Source: CAYPCH01 sp964409165
GTDB taxonomy: Bacteria > Bacillota > Clostridia > Acetivibrionales > Acetivibrionaceae
DNA: 37,857 nt
NCBI GenBank assembly: GCA_964409165.1
Contig: CAYPCH010000021.1
Coordinates: 1-37,857, forward strand
Direction: 5' to 3'
Below the pieces are notes generated by a model. It searched no databases and was not told where the DNA came from. It worked only from the letters and a program-made list of their open reading frames with translations. The position numbers and the translations under genes were made by a program. Below, in pieces: positions 8,399-16,308 of this stretch; position 1 is the first letter of the stretch; every line of letters starts with the position of its first letter.

Positions 8399-8701
8399 TT
8401 GGACATTAACTCTATTCCTGATATATTTCAATCCAAACTGAGGATAGCAATAGTATCCTGCTTAATGACAGGAGAGAAGACTTTCAAGGAGGTAAAAGAA
8501 ATAACAGGGGCGACGGACGGCAATTTGAGCGTTCATCTTTCGAAACTTGAGGAGACTGGGTACATAAAAATATACAAGGATTTTTTTAACAATAAGCCCA
8601 GGACTAGATACAATATCACAGAAAAGGGAAAGAATGAGTTCGTAAATTACGTAAATACATTGGAAAACATATTAAAACAGTGCAAAGATTCTGATTCTTA
8701 A
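8399..8701 (+). CDS. Winged-helix transcriptional regulator (HTH_34 / PadR-MarR-like)
   Basis: 100 residues from a TTG at 8399, chosen because GGGAGGG lies 6 nt upstream and the preceding gene ends at 8397. The fold reads as a single winged-helix domain. The recognition region is EVKEITGATDGNLSVHLSKL (about 31-50), followed by a wing with GYIKIYKDFFNNKPRTRYNI. It resembles PF13601 proteins of about 100 residues. It is probably an autoregulator acting at the palindromes at 7686-7708. The neighbouring membrane protein may supply the signal or be the target. Confidence 0.85.
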   Translation: MDINSIPDIFQSKLRIAIVSCLMTGEKTFKEVKEITGATDGNLSVHLSKLEETGYIKIYKDFFNNKPRTRYNITEKGKNEFVNYVNTLENILKQCKDSDS

Positions 8702-8720
8702 ATAAAGCATAAAATGCGTA

Positions 8721-8778
8721 TTGACATTCTCAGGTTACAAGTGTAAACTGTAAATAAGGTTACGCTTGTAACCTGAGA
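8721..8778 (+). promoter_or_regulatory. Promoter and BlaI-type operators of the blaI-M56 operon
   Basis: TTGACA (8721-8726), a 17-nt spacer and TAAACT (8744-8749) form the promoter. TTACA-AG-TGTAA (8735-8746), a BlaI/MecI-like dyad, lies in the spacer and -10. A larger perfect inverted repeat of 14 bp (8728-8741 and 8765-8778) brackets the start site and ends just before the RBS. The arrangement predicts repression by the BlaI homologue encoded downstream. Confidence 0.8.
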
Positions 8779-8790
8779 GGAGGAATAGCA

Positions 8791-9174
8791 TTGAATAAGA
8801 TAATTTCAAAAATAACAGACTCTGAAGTTGAGGTTATGCGTGTATTATGGAATTCAAAGGGTGAACTGCCTATTGCCGATATTCGGAAGGAACTTCTTGA
8901 GACGAGCAAATGGGAGTCTTCCACAATAAAAACACTGCTTCGTCGGCTTTGTGATAAGGGTGTGGTTTCAGCTGTTAAGAAGGAAGTTTTTTATTATAAG
9001 CCTTTAGTCAGTGAAGCAGAGTACAATGAATATACAACTCAGAAGTTAATTGACAACTTGTATTCGGGAAGTGCAAAAAATCTTGTAGCATCCCTTTTAG
9101 GGAGTAAAAAGCTAAAGAAGAAAGATATTGATGAGCTTCGCACCATGTTCAAGGTAGGTGACAGGGATGAATGA
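8791..9174 (+). CDS. blaI: BlaI/MecI/CopY family repressor
   Basis: 127 residues. The N-terminal winged helix (ITDSEVEVMRVLWNSKGELP, then SSTIKTLLRRLCDKG) is characteristic of the BlaI/MecI family. A C-terminal helical dimerisation tail contains the region where the cognate protease or its cascade cleaves in known members. A TTG start at 8791 follows GAGAGGAGG. It overlaps the next gene by 8 bp (ATG at 9167 inside its last codons), the usual blaI-blaR arrangement. It likely represses its own operon through the dyads at 8728-8778. The regulated resistance gene, if any, is not obvious nearby. Confidence 0.9.
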   Translation: MNKIISKITDSEVEVMRVLWNSKGELPIADIRKELLETSKWESSTIKTLLRRLCDKGVVSAVKKEVFYYKPLVSEAEYNEYTTQKLIDNLYSGSAKNLVASLLGSKKLKKKDIDELRTMFKVGDRDE

Positions 9175-11596
9175 AACAATCAGGTTGGTACTGTCACTTT
9201 CTATTTCGGGTAGTATAATTGCTTTGCTGCTTTTTGCAGTTAAACCTTTTATAAAGCATAAACTTCCTCAAACTATGCAATATTATATCTGGATTGTAGT
9301 ACTGTTAAGGCTTCTTATTCCATTTTCCTTTGAATGGAGTCTTATGAATCAAGTGTTCAGTATTGATAATACTTCAAGGGACACAGGTTTAAAAGAAATT
9401 TATCAACTCATGCATGGGATTAATGAAGATATTATTGATGATGGCATTATTGATGATGGCATTATTAATGAAGGCATTGCTAATGAACATATTGTTAATG
9501 AAGAAGTTATTGATGGAGATATCAGTGTTTTAAACCAGACAGCTTATGAAGGTAGGAGCGAAAGTAGTAATGTTTATAGTGAGCCCGGATATAGTGGCAA
9601 AAATTTGAGTATTGCACCTGACCTTTTTATTTTATATCTATGGTTTTTCGGAATGATTATTGTATTTGGAGTTAATTTTGTCGGTTATATGAGGTTTTTA
9701 AGACTGTTAAAGAAAGGGAACTGTCCTGCTCGCGAAAGGGAGATAATTATTCTGGAAAGTATAGCAAACGACCGTTATAAGGTGGGTCTTGTGAGAAACA
9801 AATTTATAGATACACCAATGCTTATAGGCATTTTGCGACCTAAGATTATTATACCTGACATTGATTTTGATGAATCAAGGCTAACGAACATTCTGCTTCA
9901 CGAGATTACGCATTTAAGGCGCTTTGACATAGCTGTAAAATGGCTTGCTATGATTGCGGCATCTGTTCATTGGTTTAATCCTCTTGTGTATTTTGTGAGA
10001 AAGGAAATTAATAAAGCTTGTGAACTGGCTTGTGACGAAACGGTTATTAAAAACCTTGATGAAGAGGGTAAACAGGCATACGGAGACACATTAATATCTG
10101 TTGCATCGGAGCGTGAGTACCCTTCGGGTGTGATTCAAGCAACCATGTGTGAAGAAAAAAGGAGCCTAAAGGAAAGATTGGTTTCAATCATGAAGTATAG
10201 CAAGAAATCAAGGATAATAATGATAATATCAGTGATATTGCTGGCAACTGTGGTTATTGGTGCAGTAGCACTTGGAGCAAGTGTTGGCAGTTTTGGTTCA
10301 GCCAGCGAACCACCCGATATATATATAAGTGCGGAGGAAATAGAAACGAAAACGGCTATAACAGGTACGAATAACTGGAGGGCTCAGTCAGATTATCCTC
10401 ATCCTTTGGATTTTAAATATGAAGCGGACAATATAGCTGAATTGGCCAGGGGACAGCAAATAGTAATAAGTACACAGAAATTTAAGTTGGATAAAAAGTA
10501 TGGATTTTCCCTTAAAGATATTTCAATATATAAAAACGAGAAACTGGTAGAGCTTGAACTGCCGGAACCATTCTACACAAAAGGGGTTTTATATATGTAT
10601 GCACCTTCTGATGAGGGAGAGTATACTTATTCTATAGAATTGGATTTTGAAAACGGTAAAACTGTAAACTATGGTTTTGTAGTAAGGGTTATGGCATTCG
10701 ATTTAAAAGAGATTGCAAACCATAAAACGCCTTATATAGGTGACAATGTTAAGGTTCAGGGTATAGTTGCCAATCTTCCGGTTCCCAATGATAATTTTGC
10801 TCAAAGGTATATCTCATTAGGAACAGATAAAAAGCCGTTTACACTGAATGTGTTTTATGAGGTTAAAATGGATACGCTAGATGACACAGAGTGGTCAGAA
10901 CTTTTCTTGAATACGAGTGTTTCTAATACGAATGTTTCTAATATGAGAAAAAATGCGCTGGTCTTATTTTGTATGGTAGATAATCTTGACGAGGTTGTCT
11001 TTGCATTCCGCAATTCAAAATCTGAAGGAACGCTCAATGAATCAAAATACGGTGCGGCATTTTCATTTAAAAGAAATTCGTTTAAAGATAAATATGGTGA
11101 TCTATCTTTGCTTGGTAATGACCTGAAACTTCTTGAGGAAGCGTTGGTTAACCCACCACAGGAAGGCCTGCCCGAGCATTTTAAAGTTAAATTGGTTGAT
11201 TTTTCTGATGAAGAGGTTGAAGCTGCCCGCAGTGTCGTGTATGAATACTTTCGTGCGACAGCTGCAAAGGATAGGGAGGCTATACTCAAAACCTTTACCC
11301 CTGAGTATAATCGTCCCAATACGGTTTTATATGGTGAAGAAACCCGCACGCTATTAAGTGTGGACTATGATCCAGATGACCCTATGAGGTTAAGTTATGT
11401 GCGGTATGGCATGAGAGGAAGCATAAATGGAACCCAAAAAGTTAATGTTATTGTTTTCAGGGTACGCTTTAATGTAGAGTACCCGAAAGGTGCAACTCCA
11501 GGTTCATTTAGCGAAGGAGAGTATTCAGGATGGAATATTATACTTGTGCGTAAAGACAAAAATTCTCCCTGGCTTATTGATGACCAAGGGTACTGA
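9167..11596 (+). CDS. M56 (BlaR1/MecR1-like) membrane metalloprotease with a non-PBP sensor domain
   Basis: 809 residues. The N-terminal membrane region has helices near residues 4-24 and 35-55. The zinc-protease motif is HEITH at 245-249, with the downstream ACELACDE supplying a further ligand typical of M56. A last membrane helix at about 350-373 leads to a long extracellular part. That part shows no SxxK/KTG penicillin-binding motifs. Its last ~130 residues (AARSVVYEYFRATAAKDREA...WLIDDQGY) look NTF2-like, as in the DUF4829-type tails of clostridial M56 proteins. It should transduce an unknown signal to BlaI. ATG 9167 follows AGGTG. Residues 89-118 are encoded by six 15-nt repeats. sfsA follows after 13 bp. 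Confidence 0.85.
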   Translation: MNETIRLVLSLSISGSIIALLLFAVKPFIKHKLPQTMQYYIWIVVLLRLLIPFSFEWSLMNQVFSIDNTSRDTGLKEIYQLMHGINEDIIDDGIIDDGIINEGIANEHIVNEEVIDGDISVLNQTAYEGRSESSNVYSEPGYSGKNLSIAPDLFILYLWFFGMIIVFGVNFVGYMRFLRLLKKGNCPAREREIIILESIANDRYKVGLVRNKFIDTPMLIGILRPKIIIPDIDFDESRLTNILLHEITHLRRFDIAVKWLAMIAASVHWFNPLVYFVRKEINKACELACDETVIKNLDEEGKQAYGDTLISVASEREYPSGVIQATMCEEKRSLKERLVSIMKYSKKSRIIMIISVILLATVVIGAVALGASVGSFGSASEPPDIYISAEEIETKTAITGTNNWRAQSDYPHPLDFKYEADNIAELARGQQIVISTQKFKLDKKYGFSLKDISIYKNEKLVELELPEPFYTKGVLYMYAPSDEGEYTYSIELDFENGKTVNYGFVVRVMAFDLKEIANHKTPYIGDNVKVQGIVANLPVPNDNFAQRYISLGTDKKPFTLNVFYEVKMDTLDDTEWSELFLNTSVSNTNVSNMRKNALVLFCMVDNLDEVVFAFRNSKSEGTLNESKYGAAFSFKRNSFKDKYGDLSLLGNDLKLLEEALVNPPQEGLPEHFKVKLVDFSDEEVEAARSVVYEYFRATAAKDREAILKTFTPEYNRPNTVLYGEETRTLLSVDYDPDDPMRLSYVRYGMRGSINGTQKVNVIVFRVRFNVEYPKGATPGSFSEGEYSGWNIILVRKDKNSPWLIDDQGY
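9431..9520 (+). repeat. 15-nt tandem repeats within the M56 protease gene
   Basis: Six consecutive in-frame 15-nt units start with ATTATTGATGATGGC twice, then diverge. They encode IIDDG, IIDDG, IINEG, IANEH, IVNEE and VIDGD. They lie in the predicted extracellular loop between membrane helices, so copy-number change would alter loop length without a frameshift. Confidence 0.8.
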
Positions 11597-11609
11597 CGAG
11601 GAGATAAAT

Positions 11610-12308
11610 ATGAACATTGAAGGAGAACTTTATAATGCACATTTCATAAAACGGCTCAACCGATTTGAAGCGGTTGTAGAAATTGATGGGACAGAGCAGT
11701 TGACCCATGTTCCCAACACGGGGAGATTAAAAGAGCTGCTGATTGAGGGGGCTGAGGTGCTGGTAAGAGGATTTGACAAGCCGGAACGCAAAACCCGGTT
11801 TGGGTTGCTATTGGTAAAAAAGGACGGAATATGGGTTTCAATCGATTCTGCCAATGTGCCCAATAGAATTATGCATGAAGCTCTTTTACAGAAGAGATTC
11901 GACATGTACAGGGATTATGACGAAGTACGCAGGGAAGTAACCATTTCAAACAGCCGCTTTGACTTCGGACTGTTTAAAGGCAGCAGGGAATATTACATTG
12001 AAGTGAAGGGTGTTACGCTTGTGGAAGGCAGGCAAGCGTTGTTTCCTGATGCTCCAACTGCGAGGGGAACCAGACATATAGAGGAATTAACCAGCATAAA
12101 GTTGAATGGAAAGGGAGCAGGAGTTGTTTTTATAGTACAGAGGGAGGATGCGGAAGTTTTAAAGCCCAATGACAGAACCGACAGGAAGTTTGGCGATTCG
12201 CTGAGAAAAGCGCAGGAAGCAGGTGTGGACATTCATGCTTACACATGTAGAATTGACATGACCTTAAGCAAAATGGACATTGTGTGTCAAATACCTGTGT
12301 TGTTGTAA
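11610..12308 (+). CDS. sfsA: SfsA family protein (sugar fermentation stimulation protein homologue)
   Basis: 232 residues with the full SfsA pattern: HVPNTGRLKELL near residues 30-41, KTRFGLLLVKKDG, then FDFGLF...YYIEVKGVTLVEG and FPDAPTARGTRHIEEL, ending in a conserved C-terminal block. The EVKG and FPDAPT segments form a PD-(D/E)XK-nuclease-like core in this family; the cellular role remains poorly defined. ATG 11610 is preceded by ACGAGGAG. It lies 13 bp after the M56 gene, so it is probably in the blaI operon, though a functional link is not evident. Confidence 0.93.
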   Translation: MNIEGELYNAHFIKRLNRFEAVVEIDGTEQLTHVPNTGRLKELLIEGAEVLVRGFDKPERKTRFGLLLVKKDGIWVSIDSANVPNRIMHEALLQKRFDMYRDYDEVRREVTISNSRFDFGLFKGSREYYIEVKGVTLVEGRQALFPDAPTARGTRHIEELTSIKLNGKGAGVVFIVQREDAEVLKPNDRTDRKFGDSLRKAQEAGVDIHAYTCRIDMTLSKMDIVCQIPVLL

Positions 12309-12352
12309 CCTTGAAATTGCAATGGAGTTATTTAATATTACAAAACATGTAG

Positions 12353-12381
12353 TTGAAAATTCTCTTGTCATAGATTAGAAT
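12353..12381 (+). promoter_or_regulatory. Sigma-A promoter of the lipoprotein gene
   Basis: TTGAAA (12353-12358) and TAGAAT (12376-12381) are separated by exactly 17 nt and lie about 60 bp upstream of the ATG at 12440. Confidence 0.6.
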
Positions 12382-12439
12382 AAAAACATTGGTGTCAAAA
12401 GACGCACTACTAAATTTTAAGGGGATAGAGGTTGATTTA

Positions 12440-13000
12440 ATGAAACGCAATATGTTAAAGTTGATTTCTTTGCTGTGCATTTGTTTTATGCTGGGCGGAT
12501 GCGCATTGCCTACGGCAGATACTGCTCCAAAGGTAGTAAAAAGTGAAGATGGTAAAATGGAATTGACTATTCCGTCAAATTGGAATGGGAACACTGAAGA
12601 GTTGCATGAAGAAGCGGAATTAAGAGTGTCAAACATGAGAGAAGAAAAATATGTTATTGTCTTAAATGAAGAAAAAGATGCATTTGATGATGACATAACT
12701 TTAAAAGATTACCGTGACCTTATTATAGGGGGAATGGAAGCCAGCATTGAAAACTCAGAACTTAGTGAGACTATAGAGACACAAGTGAATGGAAATAAAG
12801 CCATGCTTGATGAGATAGAAGGTTCAGTTAATAAAATCAAGGTTATATACTGGATTTACTCTATTGAAACTGAGGATAGCTTTGTACAGATTATAGGCTG
12901 GACACTGCAAAAAGATGCGGAAAAGAACAAGGACGCTGTCCTGAAAGTTATGAACAGTTTTAAAAGAGGTACAGAAGTTGAAGAACCACCGATAGAATGA
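12440..13000 (+). CDS. Small secreted lipoprotein, PsbP/DcrB-like
   Basis: 186 residues. A signal peptide of about 20 residues ends in the lipobox LGGC, so the mature protein should be lipid-anchored at the outer face of the membrane. The body (KMELTIPSNWNG..., SFVQIIGWTLQKDAEKNKDAVLKVMNSFK) has the size and pattern of PsbP/DcrB-like alpha-beta proteins; that is a fold-level guess. ATG 12440 (MKRNMLK) follows AGAGG with an 8-nt spacer; the upstream in-frame start lacks an RBS. It has its own promoter and a strong hairpin downstream. Function unknown. Confidence 0.8.
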   Translation: MKRNMLKLISLLCICFMLGGCALPTADTAPKVVKSEDGKMELTIPSNWNGNTEELHEEAELRVSNMREEKYVIVLNEEKDAFDDDITLKDYRDLIIGGMEASIENSELSETIETQVNGNKAMLDEIEGSVNKIKVIYWIYSIETEDSFVQIIGWTLQKDAEKNKDAVLKVMNSFKRGTEVEEPPIE

Positions 13001-13022
13001 AGGTTGACAGTTAAGGTGCCAG

Positions 13023-13088
13023 AAAAGGTGCCTGTCACTTAACTTATTGCTTCAATAAGTTAAGTGACAGGCACCTTTTCTTTTTTTA
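13023..13088 (+). terminator. 27-bp perfect hairpin and T-run after the lipoprotein gene
   Basis: Arms 13023-13049 and 13053-13079 are perfectly complementary with a 3-nt loop. They are followed by CTTTTTTT, so the structure can terminate plus-strand transcription. The arms contain AGGTGCCTGTCACTT, and a partial extra copy (TTGACAGTTAAGGTGCC) precedes them at 13004-13020. The stem is unusually long for a terminator and the motif is of the type seen in REP-like dispersed palindromes. Confidence 0.75.
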
Positions 13089-13098
13089 AGAACAAATG

Positions 13099-13127
13099 TT
13101 GACAAAAAACTATCAAAATTGTATAAT
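13099..13127 (+). promoter_or_regulatory. Sigma-A promoter of adhE
   Basis: TTGACA (13099-13104) and TATAAT (13122-13127) are perfect consensus hexamers with a 17-nt spacer. The start site should fall near 13134, inside the Rex operator. Confidence 0.88.
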
Positions 13128-13130
13128 TAA

Positions 13131-13150
13131 ATTGTTAAATAATTAACAAT
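13131..13150 (+). promoter_or_regulatory. Rex redox-repressor operator
   Basis: ATTGTTAA-ATAA-TTAACAAT is a perfect 8+8 bp dyad containing the Rex consensus TTGTTAA-N4-TTAACAA. It covers the predicted start site of adhE. Rex releases DNA when NADH/NAD+ is high, so adhE should be induced under reducing conditions. The Rex gene itself is not in this window. Confidence 0.9.
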
Positions 13151-13199
13151 CTGAAGTAGAATTTATGTAAAAGTGTATTAGATAAGGAGTGAGGTAACT

Positions 13200-15809
13200 A
13201 TGAAGGAAAAAACAAAAAACAATCAGAGCACAGAGATAAATGATGTAAGCAAAGTAATTGATGGACTTGCTGCAAGGGCAGAGGCTGCGCTGGAAAAGTT
13301 CATGGATTATGATCAGGAAAAAATAGATGAGATAATAAAAGCAATGGCAATGAGCGGACTAGATAATCATATGCGTCTTGCAAAGATGGCCATTGAGGAG
13401 ACGGGTCGAGGCATCTATGAAGATAAAATTACAAAGAACATGTTTGCAACTGAATATATATACCACAGCATCAAGTATGTTAAGACTGTAGGTATAATCG
13501 ATGAAAACGAGATCGAGGATTATTATGAGGTTGCAGAGCCCGTGGGAGTAGTGGCTGCTGTAACTCCTGTTACCAACCCGACTTCAACTACCATGTTCAA
13601 GGCGATAATAGCAATAAAGACAAGAAACCCTGTAATATTTGCATTTCATCCGTCAGCACAAAAGTGCAGTGCTGAAGCTGCAAAAGTCGTCAGGGATGCA
13701 GCGTTGGCTGCTGGAGCTCCCGAGGACTGCATACTCTGGATTGAGGAGCCATCGGTTGAAGCAACTCAGCTTTTAATGAACCACAGAGATGTTTCATTGG
13801 TTCTTGCAACTGGAGGAGCTGGAATGGTACAGTCCGCATACAGCACAGGAAAACCTGCTCTTGGTGTGGGACCTGGTAATGTACCCTGTTATATTGAAAA
13901 AACGGCAAATCTGAAAAGGTCTGCAACTGACCTTATTCTTTCAAAAACCTTTGATAACGGTATGATTTGTGCTTCTGAGCAGGCGGTTATAGTGGACAAG
14001 GAGATATCCGGGGAATTTGAAGCATTTATGAAATACAACTCATGTTATTTTTTGAATGAAGAAGAGACAGCGATGCTGTCAAAGATTGCTATAGACGAAA
14101 AGAAATGTGCTATGAATTCCAAGGTTGTAGGACAGTCGGCATATAAAATTGCCCAAATGGCTGGACTTACTGTCCCGGAAGACACAAAAATACTTATAGC
14201 GCGTCTTGACGGAGTTGGTCCGGAATATCCGCTTTCCAGGGAAAAACTGAGCCCTATTCTTGCATATTATGTTGTTGATTCGACGGAGCAAGGGATAAGG
14301 AGAGCAGAAGAAATGGTTGAGTTTGGAGGACTCGGACATTCAGCTGTTATACATTCAGAGGATGAGAATGTTATTGAGGAGTTTTCAAAAAGGCTTAAGG
14401 CTGGACGATTGATTATAAATTCTCCTTCAACCCATGGAGCAATTGGTGATATATATAATACAAATATGCCTTCTCTTACGCTTGGTTGTGGTTCTTTTGG
14501 CAAGAATTCAACAACTCAGAATGTTTCCGCAGTAAATCTTATCAACAAAAAGCGTGTGGCCAGGAGGAGAGTGAATATGCAGTGGTTTAAAATACCTGAA
14601 AAAATATATTTTGAATCGGGTTCAACCCAGTATCTTGAAAAAATGCCGGACATAACGAAGGCCTTCATTGTAACAGACCCTTATATGGAAAAGCTGGGAT
14701 ACGTGAAAAATATTCTTTACTATTTGAGGAAAAGGCAGCAGTATGTGAACTGTGAGATATTTTCAGATGTTGAATCAGACCCATCCATTGAAACCATAAT
14801 GAGGGGCTGCGAGCTTATGAATAATTTCAAGCCTGATGTAATAATTGCACTAGGCGGGGGCTCAGTCATGGACGCTGCAAAAGGAATGTGGCTTTTCTAT
14901 GAACACCCGGAGGTTGATTTCAACTCTCTCAGGCTGAAGTTTATGGATATACGTAAAAGGATATACAAATTTCCCAGACTGGGTAAAAAGGCAAAAATGG
15001 TTGCAATTCCGACAACATCGGGTACAGGTTCGGAGGTTACTTCCTTTGCGGTTATAACTGACAAACAAAAGAATATAAAATATCCTCTTGCGGATTATGA
15101 ACTGACTCCTGATGTTGCTATTATTGACCCCGACTATGTAATGTCGGTTCCGCCTTCAGTAACTGCAGACACAGGGTTGGATGTACTGACCCATGCTATT
15201 GAGGCATATGTATCAATTATGGCATCAGATTTTACAGATGGTCTTGCAATCAAGGCAATACAGCTTGTGTTTGAATATTTGCCGAGAGCTTACAGGGATG
15301 GAAGTGATGCTGTGGCAAGAGAAAAAATGCATAATGCTTCATGTATTGCCGGTATGGCATTTACAAATGCCTTCCTTGGTATAAATCACAGCCTTGCCCA
15401 CAAGCTTGGTGGTGAATATAATATTCCACATGGAAGAGCAAATGCGGTAATGCTTCCCTATGTTATAGAATACAATGCGCAGAAACCGACGAAGTTTGTT
15501 TCGTTCCCTAAATATGAGACATTTATAGCCGACAGGAAGTACGCTGAAATTGCAAAGGCTTTGGGATTACCTGCATCCACAATCGAAGAGGGTGTAAAAA
15601 GCCTTATTGATGCAGTGAGAAAACTTATGAAGGAATTGAATGCGCCCATGACGATAGCCGAGTGCAAGGTTGATGCCAAAAAGTTTAAGGCTAGGGTTCC
15701 TGAGTTGGCCGACAGGGCGTTTGAAGACCAGTGTACAACTGCAAATCCAAGGCTACCGTTGGTAAGTGAATTGGAGAAGTTATACATGAAGGCGTTTAAC
15801 GGTGCTTAA
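13200..15809 (+). CDS. adhE: Bifunctional acetaldehyde / alcohol dehydrogenase AdhE
   Basis: 869 residues, the normal AdhE length. The N-terminal CoA-acylating aldehyde dehydrogenase half (about 1-440) has the catalytic Cys257 in GMICASEQ and the nucleotide-loop motif ALGVGPGNVP. The C-terminal iron-dependent alcohol dehydrogenase half (about 460-869) has GGGSVMDAAK, TTSGTGSEVT and the metal-binding region HAIEAY...NHSLAHKLGG...PHGRAN. It reduces acetyl-CoA to ethanol through acetaldehyde using NADH and forms cytosolic spirosomes in known members. ATG 13200 follows AAGGAGTGAGG. It is monocistronic, with a Rex-controlled consensus promoter and a hairpin downstream. Confidence 0.97.
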   Translation: MKEKTKNNQSTEINDVSKVIDGLAARAEAALEKFMDYDQEKIDEIIKAMAMSGLDNHMRLAKMAIEETGRGIYEDKITKNMFATEYIYHSIKYVKTVGIIDENEIEDYYEVAEPVGVVAAVTPVTNPTSTTMFKAIIAIKTRNPVIFAFHPSAQKCSAEAAKVVRDAALAAGAPEDCILWIEEPSVEATQLLMNHRDVSLVLATGGAGMVQSAYSTGKPALGVGPGNVPCYIEKTANLKRSATDLILSKTFDNGMICASEQAVIVDKEISGEFEAFMKYNSCYFLNEEETAMLSKIAIDEKKCAMNSKVVGQSAYKIAQMAGLTVPEDTKILIARLDGVGPEYPLSREKLSPILAYYVVDSTEQGIRRAEEMVEFGGLGHSAVIHSEDENVIEEFSKRLKAGRLIINSPSTHGAIGDIYNTNMPSLTLGCGSFGKNSTTQNVSAVNLINKKRVARRRVNMQWFKIPEKIYFESGSTQYLEKMPDITKAFIVTDPYMEKLGYVKNILYYLRKRQQYVNCEIFSDVESDPSIETIMRGCELMNNFKPDVIIALGGGSVMDAAKGMWLFYEHPEVDFNSLRLKFMDIRKRIYKFPRLGKKAKMVAIPTTSGTGSEVTSFAVITDKQKNIKYPLADYELTPDVAIIDPDYVMSVPPSVTADTGLDVLTHAIEAYVSIMASDFTDGLAIKAIQLVFEYLPRAYRDGSDAVAREKMHNASCIAGMAFTNAFLGINHSLAHKLGGEYNIPHGRANAVMLPYVIEYNAQKPTKFVSFPKYETFIADRKYAEIAKALGLPASTIEEGVKSLIDAVRKLMKELNAPMTIAECKVDAKKFKARVPELADRAFEDQCTTANPRLPLVSELEKLYMKAFNGA

Positions 15810-15847
15810 GGGATAAGGAAGATAAATAGCAACTTTGTAATTATTGA

Positions 15848-15888
15848 CCGCTCCGGTAGATATCAATTGTAATACATCCGGGGCGGTT
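15848..15888 (+). terminator. Terminator-like hairpin after adhE
   Basis: ACCGCTCCGG (15848-15857) pairs with CCGGGGCGGT (15879-15888) with one T-G wobble, followed by TATTATATTTC. The loop is 21 nt and the T-run is weak, so termination is likely but not strong. Confidence 0.55.
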
Positions 15889-16058
15889 ATTATATTTCAG
15901 GAATAATTACATATCAAAAAAATGATCCTACTGATTTTGTTTGAAAATTTGATTTTGGTGATTTTGTAACTTTTAAGGGTTATATCGTTATAAATAAGTT
16001 TTCATTTGCATATAAGCCTATTCCGGAGTAAAATAAAGATGTTGATCTCTAAATCTAT

Positions 16059-16087
16059 TTGTGTAATTTAACAAGAGTTGTTATAAT
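16059..16087 (+). promoter_or_regulatory. Promoter of the ABC-F gene
   Basis: TTGTGT (16059-16064), a 17-nt spacer and TATAAT (16082-16087). It sits 222 bp upstream of the coding start, so the mRNA has a long leader. The stretch 15900-16058 upstream is AT-rich and shows no gene. Confidence 0.6.
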
Positions 16088-16093
16088 AAATAG

Positions 16094-16308
16094 TAATATA
16101 AAGAAAGGGTAAGGTATTTACTGATGAGAATTGGCTAATACGGCAAAAATAATTGGATTTAACAGAGTTGAAATTAAGCTCTTATTTATGCTGGATTAGC
16201 TATATAATAAACCTTTTTAAATGCTTAAAAGCGGATTTTTTATGCCGCATTCTAAAGTTTGTTATGTCTTTCCAGCACATTATCTGATGTGAGAGGAGAG
16301 ATTTTTTG
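16094..16308 (+). promoter_or_regulatory. Long leader of the ABC-F gene with micro-ORF and hairpins
   Basis: About 215 nt of untranslated leader. It contains a 4-codon ORF (ATG at 16124, MRIG, stop at 16138) preceded by AAGG. It also has a short GCGG/CCGC hairpin (16231-16248) and a CACAT/ATGTG hairpin (16276-16291) that touches the RBS GAGAGGAGAG. Antibiotic-responsive ABC-F genes are often controlled by such leaders through ribosome stalling. Whether this one acts that way is inference. Confidence 0.4.

Noticed and set aside
10855..11349. 164-codon open frame on the minus strand
   Set aside because: It lies wholly inside the M56 protease gene, has no RBS and a Ser-rich composition typical of an antisense shadow frame.
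13004..13009. TTGACA at 13004-13009 considered as the adhE -35
   Set aside because: No -10 at proper spacing; the real promoter is TTGACA-17-TATAAT at 13099-13127.
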